This document shows positions 15,989 through 24,287 of a DNA stretch of 64,000 bases, in pieces (position 1 is the stretch's first letter; each line of letters begins with the position of its first letter). The notes under the pieces were generated by a model. The model ran no database searches. It saw nothing but the letters and a program-made list of their open reading frames with translations, and was not told the origin of the DNA. The stretch is from an uncultured Ruminococcus sp. (GTDB lineage: Bacteria > Bacillota > Clostridia > Oscillospirales > Ruminococcaceae), in the NCBI GenBank assembly GCA_910584195.1, contig CAJTYV010000004.1:138257-202256 (forward strand), given 5' to 3'. Made by a program: the position numbers and the translations under genes.

Positions 15989-18900
15989 AGCTATCGGCAT
16001 AAGCGAAAATGCTATAAAAGTATTCAGTGAGTACATGGACTTGTCGAAGGAGCGTAACAGCGATATTTTAAGGCGACTAAAGAGCACTGATTATAATGTT
16101 GAACTTCTGAAAAAACACAGATATAACTTATGGGGCGTTGTTCCGGCGAAAATCAATCAACATGATACTGAATTTTGCACAAGATATATATTGTTCTGTT
16201 ATGCTTTGGCAGGATGTCAGTGCAGACCGATACTGTGTTTTAGTGATAACAATATGCTTATAAAAGCATTTCGTGAAATTACAGATGACGAAAGCAAAAA
16301 GGATACTGTTGCCAATGCCGTTTTTCTTGCGATGCAAGCCGAAGAACAGGCTCTTTGCAATATTAAAAAGGTTTCAGCCGCCGAATATTTAGCTGCCGCT
16401 GTCATAGCGTCGGCAAATTCTCCCGCAACAGCTCTTAAGCTTGTTACTGCGGCATTAAACCTGTGTGAAATCGGAAAGAATACGCCGTTTACGGAAAAAT
16501 GCACCGAAATGATAAAGAGCATTTGCAAGAGTAATAAAGGCAATACGTCAATAATGCCGTATCTTTCGGCAGCTTACGGAACAGCAGCTTATTTTGATAA
16601 AGAGTGCAAAAAGCTTTTCCGTGAGGATATGAAAAACTTTCCCGACTTGCTTATTGTAAACGCAGTATCTCTCGGACTTGATATGAAGCCCCTATACGCT
16701 CTTGTGGAGACGGAAAAAATCGTAATAACGCAGAAATACATTTTGTCAGTGATGAATGCTTCACATGGAAAAAAAATGGCTGAGTCAAGACCACATCTGG
16801 AATATCTTGCAAAAAATTATGAAAGCTTGTTTAAGAACGCTTTGTTTGAAATGACAAATGATGTTGAGGCGAAAAAAATAATAAACATTATTGCAGAAGG
16901 AAATCCGAAGTACAGCGAAGAAAACGATGGGGGTCTCAGGAAAAATTTTCGTCTGCGGCTGATTCACTCCGTATGCCATAGGACAGGAAATTGTAAAGAA
17001 GTTCAAGATTATCTTATGGGTAAAAAGACGCTGTCGGAAGTTTCTGATATCCTTATAAATACCAGTTGTAATTATTTAAATAATTATCACGGTTGTTACG
17101 CTCAAGCATATGGTATTGATGATACTGTCAGAAAATGCGTTGCTGCGATTGTATCATGCAAATATGATTCGTGGGCGATAAATAATGTTATTTATGGAAT
17201 CTCAGGTTTGATGACTCACATACCCGAACATCAGAAAAAATTAGCCGAGATACTTATGTCGGAGAAAGTTTCGGCTGAAAAGATTCTCGCATTTGAATTT
17301 GAGCCGGAAAATCTTTTGCCTTATGCCGACTTTGTTGCTAAAGCAGATTTTAAAAAGCTTTCGGCTGAGAGTCGTTGTCTGTATATTAAGGTGCTTTATA
17401 TGGCAGATGCGGATAAATTCAGGAACAAGATTTTTGATGCCGCAGATGATACATCAAAGTCAGTCAGAGCAGTTCTCACTGAAGCGGTTCCGAAAATACC
17501 TGATTGCCGTAAAGATATTGAGGAAATGCTTTATGCAAAAAAAGCTGCAAAGCGTGAAATGGCTCTTGAAATAATCAGAAATATGCCGGAAGCTGACTGG
17601 ACAGAAACCCTTGAAACTGCCATTGAAAAAGAAAAATCAGATAAGCTCAGAGTGAAGATCGCCTCTCTTTTAGGCGCTGAAAAATCAGGCGGAAATGCTA
17701 AAGAAGAGCTTTCTGCGATTCAGCTTGCTGAGATGATTACTAAAGGGAATAAGTCTCGAAAGGTTGCATGGCTGTTTCAGTCTCCTTATCGTCCTGTTCA
17801 TTTTACGTCCGGTGAAGAAGCTGAGGAGAAATATATGCAGGCAATTCTGCTTTGTTATAATTCCTCTGACAACATAAACGGAAAAATTCTCTGTGAGGCT
17901 TTGGAAATTTCTGAACTTGCCGCATTTGCAGTTGAAGTGATCGGCAGGTGGCTTGACAGCGGTGCATCCGCAAAGGAAAAATGGATACTTGTTTTTGCTT
18001 CATTATGGGGTGGCAGAGAAATAATCGACATCTATGTACATTATATCAAATTCTGGTCTGAAAATATGAGAGGAGCTATGGCGGTTGCGGCAGTAAAGGC
18101 ATTGGCTCTGAACGGAAGTTCCGAAGCTCTTATGCAGGTTGACAATTTTGCAAGAAAATTTAAAAGTAATCAGGTAAAAGCAGCGGCTAACGAAGCCATG
18201 GCGGAAGCGGCAGAATTTCTCGGTATAACTGCTGAAGAGCTTGCAGACAGGGTAGTTCCTGATATGAAATTTGATGACAGAATGTGCCGCATTTTTGATT
18301 ACGGAAGCAGAAAATTCAGCGTATATCTCACTCCGTCACTTGAAATTGAAATATACAACGGCGAAAAGAAAGTAAAAAATATGCCTAAGCCGGGAATTAA
18401 CGATGAAACAGAAACTGCCGAAAAGTCCTATGCCGAGTTCAAGGAAATGAAAAAACAGCTTAAAAACGTTGTCGCTGTACAAAAAGCGCGTCTTGAGTAT
18501 GCGCTTATGTGCGAGAGAAAATGGACTTCTGAGAACTGGAAAAAGCTTTTTGTAAAAAATCCTGTTATGCACAGCTTTGCCATAGGTCTTATATGGGGTG
18601 TTTATGAAAACTCTGAATTAAAAAGTACTTTCCGCTATATGGATGACGGAAGCTTTACAACGTCGGATGAGGACGAGTTTGATCTGCCTGAAAATGCGGT
18701 TATAAGCCTTGTTCATCCTATAGAACTTACTGATGAGGAAATTGATAAGTGGTCTGAGCAGCTTTCGGATTATGAAATAGTACAGCCGTTCAAACAGCTT
18801 TCAAGGGAAGTTTACCTTCCGAATGACAGCGAACTTAAAAGTACAGAAATTAACCGATTTAAGGGAAAATCCATAGTTAATCTTACATTTATGAGCCGCA

Positions 18901-19205
18901 TGCTGAAAAACGGCTGGTATAAGGGTACCGCACAGGACGCAGGATTCTTTTATGAGTTTACGCGAAAGGACGTTTCACGCCATATAAAAGATAACAAGGG
19001 CATTTCTGTATCGGATGGCTGGGGAGCAGAGCTTAAATTTTCGGGAATGTACATAGGTGCATACAGTGAGGAAACTGAGGATATTACCGTAGAGGAGCTT
19101 ACGTTTTATAAAGCTGCCGATATGAGTTCCGCAGTATCTGTAAATGATGTGAATAGACGGTATTTCAGCGAAATAATAATGCAGTTGACTGAAATTATCG
19201 GATAA
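15936..19205 (+). CDS. DUF4132 domain protein (YehI/MolR-like), large helical-repeat protein
   Basis: The 1089-residue protein is the largest in the operon. Residues ~1-780 look like a long alpha-solenoid: repeated 30-40-residue helical pairs, many starting with Ala/Leu/Glu-rich stretches. The C-terminal ~300 residues contain the DUF4132 features FAIGLIWGVYE, FRYMDDGSFTTSDEDEFDL, SLVHPIELTDEE and YEIVQPFKQLSREVY. E. coli YehI (also called MolR) is the same family in the same gene order; the name reflects an old link with molybdate genes and does not establish function. A strong AAGGAGG lies 9 bp before the ATG inside the previous gene. A terminator overlaps the end of the gene. Confidence 0.85.
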   Translation: MIYGVNVQDLSEIITAFKAIGISENAIKVFSEYMDLSKERNSDILRRLKSTDYNVELLKKHRYNLWGVVPAKINQHDTEFCTRYILFCYALAGCQCRPILCFSDNNMLIKAFREITDDESKKDTVANAVFLAMQAEEQALCNIKKVSAAEYLAAAVIASANSPATALKLVTAALNLCEIGKNTPFTEKCTEMIKSICKSNKGNTSIMPYLSAAYGTAAYFDKECKKLFREDMKNFPDLLIVNAVSLGLDMKPLYALVETEKIVITQKYILSVMNASHGKKMAESRPHLEYLAKNYESLFKNALFEMTNDVEAKKIINIIAEGNPKYSEENDGGLRKNFRLRLIHSVCHRTGNCKEVQDYLMGKKTLSEVSDILINTSCNYLNNYHGCYAQAYGIDDTVRKCVAAIVSCKYDSWAINNVIYGISGLMTHIPEHQKKLAEILMSEKVSAEKILAFEFEPENLLPYADFVAKADFKKLSAESRCLYIKVLYMADADKFRNKIFDAADDTSKSVRAVLTEAVPKIPDCRKDIEEMLYAKKAAKREMALEIIRNMPEADWTETLETAIEKEKSDKLRVKIASLLGAEKSGGNAKEELSAIQLAEMITKGNKSRKVAWLFQSPYRPVHFTSGEEAEEKYMQAILLCYNSSDNINGKILCEALEISELAAFAVEVIGRWLDSGASAKEKWILVFASLWGGREIIDIYVHYIKFWSENMRGAMAVAAVKALALNGSSEALMQVDNFARKFKSNQVKAAANEAMAEAAEFLGITAEELADRVVPDMKFDDRMCRIFDYGSRKFSVYLTPSLEIEIYNGEKKVKNMPKPGINDETETAEKSYAEFKEMKKQLKNVVAVQKARLEYALMCERKWTSENWKKLFVKNPVMHSFAIGLIWGVYENSELKSTFRYMDDGSFTTSDEDEFDLPENAVISLVHPIELTDEEIDKWSEQLSDYEIVQPFKQLSREVYLPNDSELKSTEINRFKGKSIVNLTFMSRMLKNGWYKGTAQDAGFFYEFTRKDVSRHIKDNKGISVSDGWGAELKFSGMYIGAYSEETEDITVEELTFYKAADMSSAVSVNDVNRRYFSEIIMQLTEIIG

Positions 19206-19246
19206 AAAATTCGGTACACTTCTTATAGTGTACCGAATTTTTTATT
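19206..19246. terminator. Bidirectional terminator after the DUF4132 gene
   Basis: A perfect 15-bp stem (AAAATTCGGTACACT and complement) with a 6-nt loop runs into T-rich DNA on the plus strand and has an A/T-rich flank on the other. It separates the five-gene operon from the convergent sortase operon; the stop codon of the convergent gene (19223) lies in the loop. Confidence 0.88.
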
Positions 19247-20149
19247 ATTCTGTTTTATTGCCTGATTCTTTTTGTTTTTTCCGCTTAATGATGAGATTAT
19301 TCCGTAAGACGTAAATGATATAACCGCTAATGCCGCAAGTAAACAGCAAAATATCAGAAAACTGTTCGTAAAGCTTCTCATAGCCGAGGTGTATGAGGTG
19401 TATATCTGAGATTGTTTAATAGTAAATGCTGAGAAATAGTCCGTATTTATTAGATAAATACAAGGAACTCCAGCAAGTATTCCTGCTGAAAAAGCCGATG
19501 CTCCCAGCCAGTAAAGAGCGTCTTTTGTATTTTTTAAATTACATAAAACAAGTATCAGTGCAAGTATAGCGGAGGCTCCGATGCATATGATCTTAAATGT
19601 AGGGAGTTGGGTATAAAGCGGACTGATCTTGCCGAGAACGCCATGTTCTTTAAGTGATGTGAATTTATAAACATCACAGTATTGCCATATGATTTTATAA
19701 GCATTTTCTTTAGTTGCTCTTAATTTAGCGTAGTAAGGGTCATTTTCGTTTTTGATTTCGTAATCTATGCTTTTAGCGTATTCTTTGTAGAAATCGGTTA
19801 TTGAAGTTTCAAGTTTTTCGTTTGAAAATTCAGGTGACAGATAATCTGCATTTTGGAGATGCATGAACCCGTATTTTATTTTTTCGTTTATAAGTTTTTT
19901 TAGATATTCCTCATTGAGAGCGTCCATATAAATATTTGCGGGAATACCTGTAACAGCGTACTGCTCGGAAAAAAATTTATCCAGTTCCTTGTAAACAAGT
20001 CCGCTGACTTCTTTTTCTTCGGTCAATTCGATTAAATTTTCCTCTTTAAGAAATTTGTCCGCCGCAATAAATCCTACGGAGCCTATTAAAGTAAATATTA
20101 ACAGAATTGAAGCTATAAATGAACTGATATATGCTCCTGCGCTTTTCAT
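19223..20149 (-). CDS. Four-helix membrane protein of unknown function, sortase operon
   Basis: I do not recognise this 308-residue protein. It has one N-terminal helix (about 7-30), an external, charged helical domain of ~150 residues (about 35-185), then three helices (about 188-207, 213-234, 263-287) and a lysine/asparagine-rich cytoplasmic tail. The topology, one helix then a large outside loop, suggests an envelope role. It follows the sortase gene with a 1-bp gap, so it is probably co-expressed with the sortase and the anchored protein. The external domain resembles nothing I can name; a role in assembling or protecting the anchored protein is only a guess. Confidence 0.75.
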   Translation of the reverse strand: MKSAGAYISSFIASILLIFTLIGSVGFIAADKFLKEENLIELTEEKEVSGLVYKELDKFFSEQYAVTGIPANIYMDALNEEYLKKLINEKIKYGFMHLQNADYLSPEFSNEKLETSITDFYKEYAKSIDYEIKNENDPYYAKLRATKENAYKIIWQYCDVYKFTSLKEHGVLGKISPLYTQLPTFKIICIGASAILALILVLCNLKNTKDALYWLGASAFSAGILAGVPCIYLINTDYFSAFTIKQSQIYTSYTSAMRSFTNSFLIFCCLLAALAVISFTSYGIISSLSGKNKKNQAIKQNNKKFGTL

Positions 20150-20150
20150 G

Positions 20151-20837
20151 TTATTCAGCCTCCTTTTCCGTATAGAAAGCTTTTTCCGTCAGTTCGCATA
20201 TTACGCCTATACGTCTGTCGGAAGCGCCGAGAAGTTCACGTTTACAGGTATAAAGAGTAAGTCTGTTATCTTTAGTAGGTGCGATATATTTTCGGTCATT
20301 GCTGCCGAATTCGATAAGTTCTGTGACAGTATAAGTAAATTTACCGTAATTTGTATTAACTGTAACGATGTCGCCTTCCTTAACCGAAGAAAGATCGGCA
20401 AAAAATGTATCCACATGAGCAGAAACAACAGAATTTCCATCAAGTCCGAAAACGGATGAGCTTGACGACTGACACGCTCCATATTCAAGAATTTCGGGAG
20501 TTGTTCCCCAGTAGATAGGAACGTTTATGCCGAGAGCTTCTGTACTCACGACAGCGTAAAGTTCGCCGAATGAAGGGCGTTTGGCTTCGCCTGATTCGGA
20601 AGTCTCGCCGCTGTAATCCATATCTATATCGTTATCTTTTATCACAAGACCATTTTTACCGGAATCATCGTACGGATCTGAACCGAGGCTTCCCATAAAC
20701 GCTATATTAGTATAGGTTTTAAGCTTGTCCGATGGTTTGACGGCAGCCGCTGCAATTATACCCGCGCAGACCGCCGTAAGCAGTACCGGAGTGATAATAT
20801 GCAGAGAGATATTTTTTTTATTCTTTTTGTCGCCCAT
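20151..20837 (-). CDS. Sortase family transpeptidase
   Basis: This is a ~228-residue sortase with an N-terminal signal-anchor helix (about 11-33). The catalytic triad is visible: His141 in VVSAHVDTF, Cys198 in TLYTC and Arg208/209 in SDRRIGV. Family knowledge: sortases cut a C-terminal sorting signal and join the protein to cell-wall precursor or to another protein. A longer frame opens at 20861, but the start at 20837 is preferred: AGAGGA lies 6 bp upstream and the substrate gene's stop lies one base before it. The immediate upstream neighbour carries a C-terminal sorting-like signal and is the likely dedicated substrate. Confidence 0.88.
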   Translation of the reverse strand: MGDKKNKKNISLHIITPVLLTAVCAGIIAAAAVKPSDKLKTYTNIAFMGSLGSDPYDDSGKNGLVIKDNDIDMDYSGETSESGEAKRPSFGELYAVVSTEALGINVPIYWGTTPEILEYGACQSSSSSVFGLDGNSVVSAHVDTFFADLSSVKEGDIVTVNTNYGKFTYTVTELIEFGSNDRKYIAPTKDNRLTLYTCKRELLGASDRRIGVICELTEKAFYTEKEAE

Positions 20838-20838
20838 A

Positions 20839-21720
20839 TTAATCCTCTTTTTTCTTTCCAAAAGATTTCTTGACCATTACAGCCATACCAGCAAAGCCGA
20901 CAGAAACAAGTGAAGCGGCAAAAGCGAAAATTCCTCTGCGGTCATATCCGGTAGCTGCAACAGAATCCCTTGCGGAACTCATGGCAACGATTTTACCGTT
21001 TTCGTCTCTCATTGAAAGTACCAGATCGCTGTCATTAAGCTCGTCGACGCTTAAAGTCAGTCCAAGCTGCTCTGTTACTCCTGCCATCTGATCTATAATT
21101 TCAGCCTTATTGTCAAGAGGAAGTTGCTTTAAAAGACTTTTGTAATCTTCGGGCGAAAGATTTTCGATGAAAGCCGTTTGTTGATCAGGTGTAAGCGAGG
21201 CTATATATGCACGTTTTTCATCGAGCGACATAGCGGCGAAATCTTTTGCGCTTATTCTTTCAAATGATGAACCGTCCGGAAGCGTTATTGTTATCGTATC
21301 TTTGTCAGGTTGATTGCCCGAATTGTCATTATTGTTAACATTTTCTCCCGATGGCTTGTTTCCGTTGGATGATTGAACAGCTGTAGTTACAGTACCCTGT
21401 GAAGGCTTCTGAGGAGACGTGGTTACCGTGGGAGATGAAGTTGAATTGTCGTAACCGTTGTCTTTGAGAAGCTGATCTATCATATCCTGGTTCATATCCC
21501 TGAGTGTATCCATGTAACTGTCGATAAGTTCGGGAGGATAAAGCTCCGGATCTTCGTAATATCTGTTCCATCCTGCTTGAATAAGACTTTCCGGAAGTCC
21601 CATGGAACGTGCAAGAGCCGCGGCTTCATCGGGAGTAGCCGCACCTGCTGATATAGAAGGTACAGCAAGACCAATACAGAATACGGCGGCAGGTAATATT
21701 TTAAATAATTTTTTATGCAT
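20839..21720 (-). CDS. Secreted protein with a non-canonical C-terminal sorting signal (probable sortase substrate)
   Basis: A 293-residue secreted protein. The signal peptide covers about residues 1-27 (basic MHKKLFK, hydrophobic core, SAGA-A cleavage). Middle features are a Ser/Thr/Asn-rich linker (about 95-145, wall-spanning style) and a region with DQQTAFIENLSPEDYKSLL. The C-terminus has VAATG (254-258), a hydrophobic helix (about 264-283) and a KKSFGKKKED tail: the tripartite layout of a sorting signal, but with VAATG rather than LPxTG. The next gene is a sortase. No enzyme domain is recognised; it may be a small surface or pilus-like protein. It is the first gene of the operon, with a consensus promoter 70 bp upstream. 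Confidence 0.78.
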   Translation of the reverse strand: MHKKLFKILPAAVFCIGLAVPSISAGAATPDEAAALARSMGLPESLIQAGWNRYYEDPELYPPELIDSYMDTLRDMNQDMIDQLLKDNGYDNSTSSPTVTTSPQKPSQGTVTTAVQSSNGNKPSGENVNNNDNSGNQPDKDTITITLPDGSSFERISAKDFAAMSLDEKRAYIASLTPDQQTAFIENLSPEDYKSLLKQLPLDNKAEIIDQMAGVTEQLGLTLSVDELNDSDLVLSMRDENGKIVAMSSARDSVAATGYDRRGIFAFAASLVSVGFAGMAVMVKKSFGKKKED

Positions 21721-21797
21721 AATGAACTCCTTTTGTTGTCAATATGCCGTTTTGTCTTAAATCACAAACGGCGTTAAATCAATTACGTATACAATTT

Positions 21798-21826
21798 ATT
21801 ATAACCTTTTTAAGCTATAATGTCAA
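21798..21826 (-). promoter_or_regulatory. Sigma-A promoter of the sortase operon
   Basis: On the minus strand a perfect TTGACA (21826-21821) and a perfect TATAAT (21803-21798) are 17 bp apart. The leader contains a GCCGTTT/AAACGGC hairpin at about 21748-21774. Confidence 0.85.
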
Positions 21827-21893
21827 GCAAAGATAAGAATTTTCAAAAATTTTTCAAAATTACGATCTTGCTAAAAAATTATTTATGCGCCTG

Positions 21894-21922
21894 TTGCAAT
21901 TTTTTACATTTTGTGATATAAT
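21894..21922 (+). promoter_or_regulatory. Sigma-A promoter of trmB
   Basis: TTGCAA (21894-21899) and TATAAT (21917-21922) have a 17-bp spacer. It places transcription start near 21929, which makes the longer trmB reading frame from 21885 impossible and supports the inner start. Confidence 0.72.
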
Positions 21923-21956
21923 AAAAATGTTAAAAGTTACGGCAAAGGAGATTTTT

Positions 21957-22619
21957 ATGCGTATCAGACATAAACCGTGGGCAAAGCCTGAATTGGAAGC
22001 TTGTTCGTTTTATATTTCCGCTCCATGTGAGATAAAGGGTAGGTGGACTGAACTTTTTGAATATCCCGACCGTCCGCTTTACGTTGAATTAGGCTGCGGA
22101 AAGGGCGGATTCATATCACAGGCAGCTCCTGCACATCCCGAGATAAATTTCATAGCAATGGATATAAAAAACGAAATGCTTGTTCTTGCCAAAAGAAAGC
22201 TTGAAACGGCTTATAATGAGATAGGGAAGAAGCCTGAAAATGTTCGTATAGCCATTCAGAACATAGAACGTCTCGAACTTGCATGGGACGAAAACGACCG
22301 AGCAGATAGAATTTACATAAATTTTTGCAATCCGTGGCCAAAGAAAAAACATAAAAAACGCCGCTTGACTCATACAAGACAGTTGATCAACTATAAAAAG
22401 TTTCTGAAAGGCGAGTTATGGTTCAAAACGGACGATGACGAACTGTTTGAGGAATCGTTTGAATACTTTGCTGAGGCAGGGTACAAAATTAAATTCAGTA
22501 CTCATGATCTGCACAGTGAAAGCGGTATAGAGAACTTTGTTACAGAGCACGAAAAAATGTTTACGGATGAGGGAAAAAAAATCAAATTTCTTATAGCTGA
22601 ACCGGAGGAGGTGCTATGA
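21957..22619 (+). CDS. trmB: tRNA (guanine-N7-)-methyltransferase
   Basis: A ~220-residue class I SAM-dependent methyltransferase that makes m7G46 in the tRNA variable loop. The SAM-binding motif is YVELGCGKGGF, with an acidic residue following in NFIAMDIK. Family-specific sequences are IYINFCNPWPKKKHKKRRLTH and LWFKTDDDELFEESF. The frame is open from 21885, but the promoter overlaps that extension, and AAAGGAG (21944-21950) lies 6 bp before the ATG at 21957; the inner start gives the usual family length. A small ORF follows almost directly. Confidence 0.95.
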   Translation: MRIRHKPWAKPELEACSFYISAPCEIKGRWTELFEYPDRPLYVELGCGKGGFISQAAPAHPEINFIAMDIKNEMLVLAKRKLETAYNEIGKKPENVRIAIQNIERLELAWDENDRADRIYINFCNPWPKKKHKKRRLTHTRQLINYKKFLKGELWFKTDDDELFEESFEYFAEAGYKIKFSTHDLHSESGIENFVTEHEKMFTDEGKKIKFLIAEPEEVL

Positions 22620-22620
22620 A

Positions 22621-22833
22621 ATGGAATACAGCAGAGAAACCGAAAAATTCTCATACGGCTTTGGAGTTGAAAAAGGTAAGATTAAAGATATAATTTCTGC
22701 GGACAAACCTCAGAAATCTCAAAAACAAGAGATCGCTGAACTTGCATTAAGTGCGGCGGCAGTAGTCGGATTAACTATTCTTCGTATGAGAGCAGGCAAA
22801 AAGAAGAAAAATTCCAAAAGAAAATCTCGCTGA
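22621..22833 (+). CDS. Small basic-tailed hypothetical protein (70 aa)
   Basis: This 70-residue frame starts one base after the trmB stop with GGAGGAG about 12 bp upstream. The product has a charged N-terminal half, a hydrophobic segment (IAELALSAAAVVGLTIL, about 38-54) that may be a single membrane span, and a strongly basic tail (KKKKNSKRKSR). I do not recognise it. The close position behind trmB suggests co-transcription; the basic tail could bind RNA or membrane lipids. Coding status rests on context and ribosome-binding site only. Confidence 0.55.
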   Translation: MEYSRETEKFSYGFGVEKGKIKDIISADKPQKSQKQEIAELALSAAAVVGLTILRMRAGKKKKNSKRKSR

Positions 22834-22852
22834 TAAAAATTTAAAAAAACCC

Positions 22853-22881
22853 TTTACAATTTGATTACAATGTGTTATAAT
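22853..22881 (+). promoter_or_regulatory. Sigma-A promoter of the pyrimidine operon
   Basis: TTTACA (22853-22858) and TATAAT (22876-22881) have a 17-bp spacer. Transcription would begin in the A-rich run at about 22888, just before the attenuator-like leader. Confidence 0.78.
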
Positions 22882-22892
22882 AAAAAAAACCC

Positions 22893-22984
22893 CTGTTGAT
22901 CAGTTCGAGGTTTGTAAGTTACGGATAATATGCCTGTCTGAAACCTCAGACGGGCTGTTTTTCTGTCAGGATTTGATCAACTGA
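22893..22984 (+). promoter_or_regulatory. Attenuator-like leader of the pyr operon
   Basis: GCCTGTCTG (22932-22940) pairs with CAGACGGGC (22947-22955) and is followed by TGTTTTTC, a typical intrinsic terminator in front of pyrC. The loop sequence AAACCTC (22941-22947) can instead pair with GAGGTTT (22907-22913). GTTGATCA (22893-22900) can pair with TGATCAAC (about 22974-22981) at the far end. Competing structures of this kind suggest transcription attenuation by pyrimidine supply. I do not see a convincing match to the PyrR-binding loop, and no pyrR gene is in the window. Confidence 0.6.
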
Positions 22985-22997
22985 AATGGAGCATTTT

Positions 22998-24272
22998 ATG
23001 TCAACAATATTAATAAAAAATATTCGTGCCGTCGATGCAAAAAACGATGTATATACAGACGTTTTTATCAGCGACGGCAAAATTGCGGAGGTCGGGCAAA
23101 ACATACGTCTGGGGGCTGAGGAAGTGATAGACGGAACAGATCTTGTTCTTATGCCGTCGTTGTTTGATATGCACGTTCACCTGCGCGACCCGGGTTTTAC
23201 ACACAAAGAAGACGTTTTAACGGGTTGCAGCGCTGCTCTCGCGGGAGGTGTTACGGGAATTCTTGCAATGCCTAACACAAAACCTCCTTGCGACAATCCG
23301 GATACATTACGATATATTATTGAAAAATCAAGTAATACGGGAGTTGATGTTTACCCCGCAGGCTGCATAACAAAGGGCATGAGCGGCGGTTCTCTGTGCG
23401 AGTATGAAGCTTTGAAAGAAGCAGGCTGTATTTGTGTTTCTGATGACGGGAGACCTGTTGAAAATGCGGAAATGATGCGTAAGGCATTGGAGTTGTCTAA
23501 GAATCACGGACTCTTGGTAGCATCGCATTGTGAGGATTTGAGCATAATAAGCGGCGGAATTATGAACAACGGAGAAATTTCCGCAAAGCTTGGAGTAAAA
23601 GGAATGGACAGGGCTTCCGAGGATTATATTACCGCCCGGGAAATGATATTGGCTCATTCCGTTGACGCGAGAATACATATCTGTCATGTTTCAACAAAGG
23701 GAAGCGTTGACATGATACGATTTGCAAAGGCAAAAGGCGTTAAGGTAACGTGTGAAACAGCGCCTCATTATTTTATGCTGACTGAGGCGCTCCTTGAAAA
23801 TCGAGACGCCGATTACCGAATGAATCCGCCTTTAAGAACATCAGCAGATGTTGAAGCGATAATAGGCGGAATCAAAGACGGTACTATAGACTGCATTATA
23901 ACTGATCATGCGCCTCACACATCGGAGGAAAAGAAAGACTTTGAATCGGCACCGAATGGTGTGGTAGGCTTGGAAACGTCTTTTGCGGCGGCTTTGACTG
24001 CGCTCTGCCACACAGGAGAAATTTCTCTTAATAAACTTGTTGAGGTTATGTGTGTGAATCCGAGAAGAATACTGGGACTTGAAATTCCTGCAATTCAGCC
24101 CGGAAAAACAGCTGATCTTATTATTGCGGATTTGAACAGAATATGGAAAGTTGAACCTGAAAAACTGCATTCAAAATCACATAATACGGCATTTAAAGGA
24201 ATGACGCTTAAAGGTAAGCCTATAGTAACAATATCAAAAGGCATCATACGATATGATGATAGAAAAAAATAA
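22998..24272 (+). CDS. pyrC: Dihydroorotase
   Basis: The ~424-residue class I dihydroorotase converts carbamoyl-aspartate to dihydroorotate in pyrimidine synthesis. Metal ligands are visible in DMHVHLRDPG (the HxH motif), the carboxylated-lysine region after GVTGILAMPNTKP, VASHCED, IHICHVST and the catalytic DHAPH motif (TDHAPHTSEEK). The ATG at 22986 is in frame, but TGGAG is well placed for the ATG at 22998, and that start matches the family (MSTILIKN). It is the first gene of pyrC-pyrF-carA-carB. The other pathway genes (pyrB, pyrD, pyrE) are not in the window. Confidence 0.95.
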   Translation: MSTILIKNIRAVDAKNDVYTDVFISDGKIAEVGQNIRLGAEEVIDGTDLVLMPSLFDMHVHLRDPGFTHKEDVLTGCSAALAGGVTGILAMPNTKPPCDNPDTLRYIIEKSSNTGVDVYPAGCITKGMSGGSLCEYEALKEAGCICVSDDGRPVENAEMMRKALELSKNHGLLVASHCEDLSIISGGIMNNGEISAKLGVKGMDRASEDYITAREMILAHSVDARIHICHVSTKGSVDMIRFAKAKGVKVTCETAPHYFMLTEALLENRDADYRMNPPLRTSADVEAIIGGIKDGTIDCIITDHAPHTSEEKKDFESAPNGVVGLETSFAAALTALCHTGEISLNKLVEVMCVNPRRILGLEIPAIQPGKTADLIIADLNRIWKVEPEKLHSKSHNTAFKGMTLKGKPIVTISKGIIRYDDRKK

Positions 24273-24287
24273 AACGGAGGAAAGAAA

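Noticed and set aside
9572..19205. Annotation as molybdate regulators on the basis of the MolR name
   Set aside because: The name comes from E. coli genetics; no molybdate transport or cofactor gene is nearby, so the name is not evidence of function.
20839..21720. Canonical LPxTG signal in the sortase neighbour
   Set aside because: No LPxTG or NPQTN motif exists; the only candidate ahead of the hydrophobic tail is VAATG.
22616..22693. Alternative 25-codon frame starting at the ATG overlapping the trmB stop
   Set aside because: It ends quickly and has no features; the 70-codon frame from 22621 is longer and better positioned.
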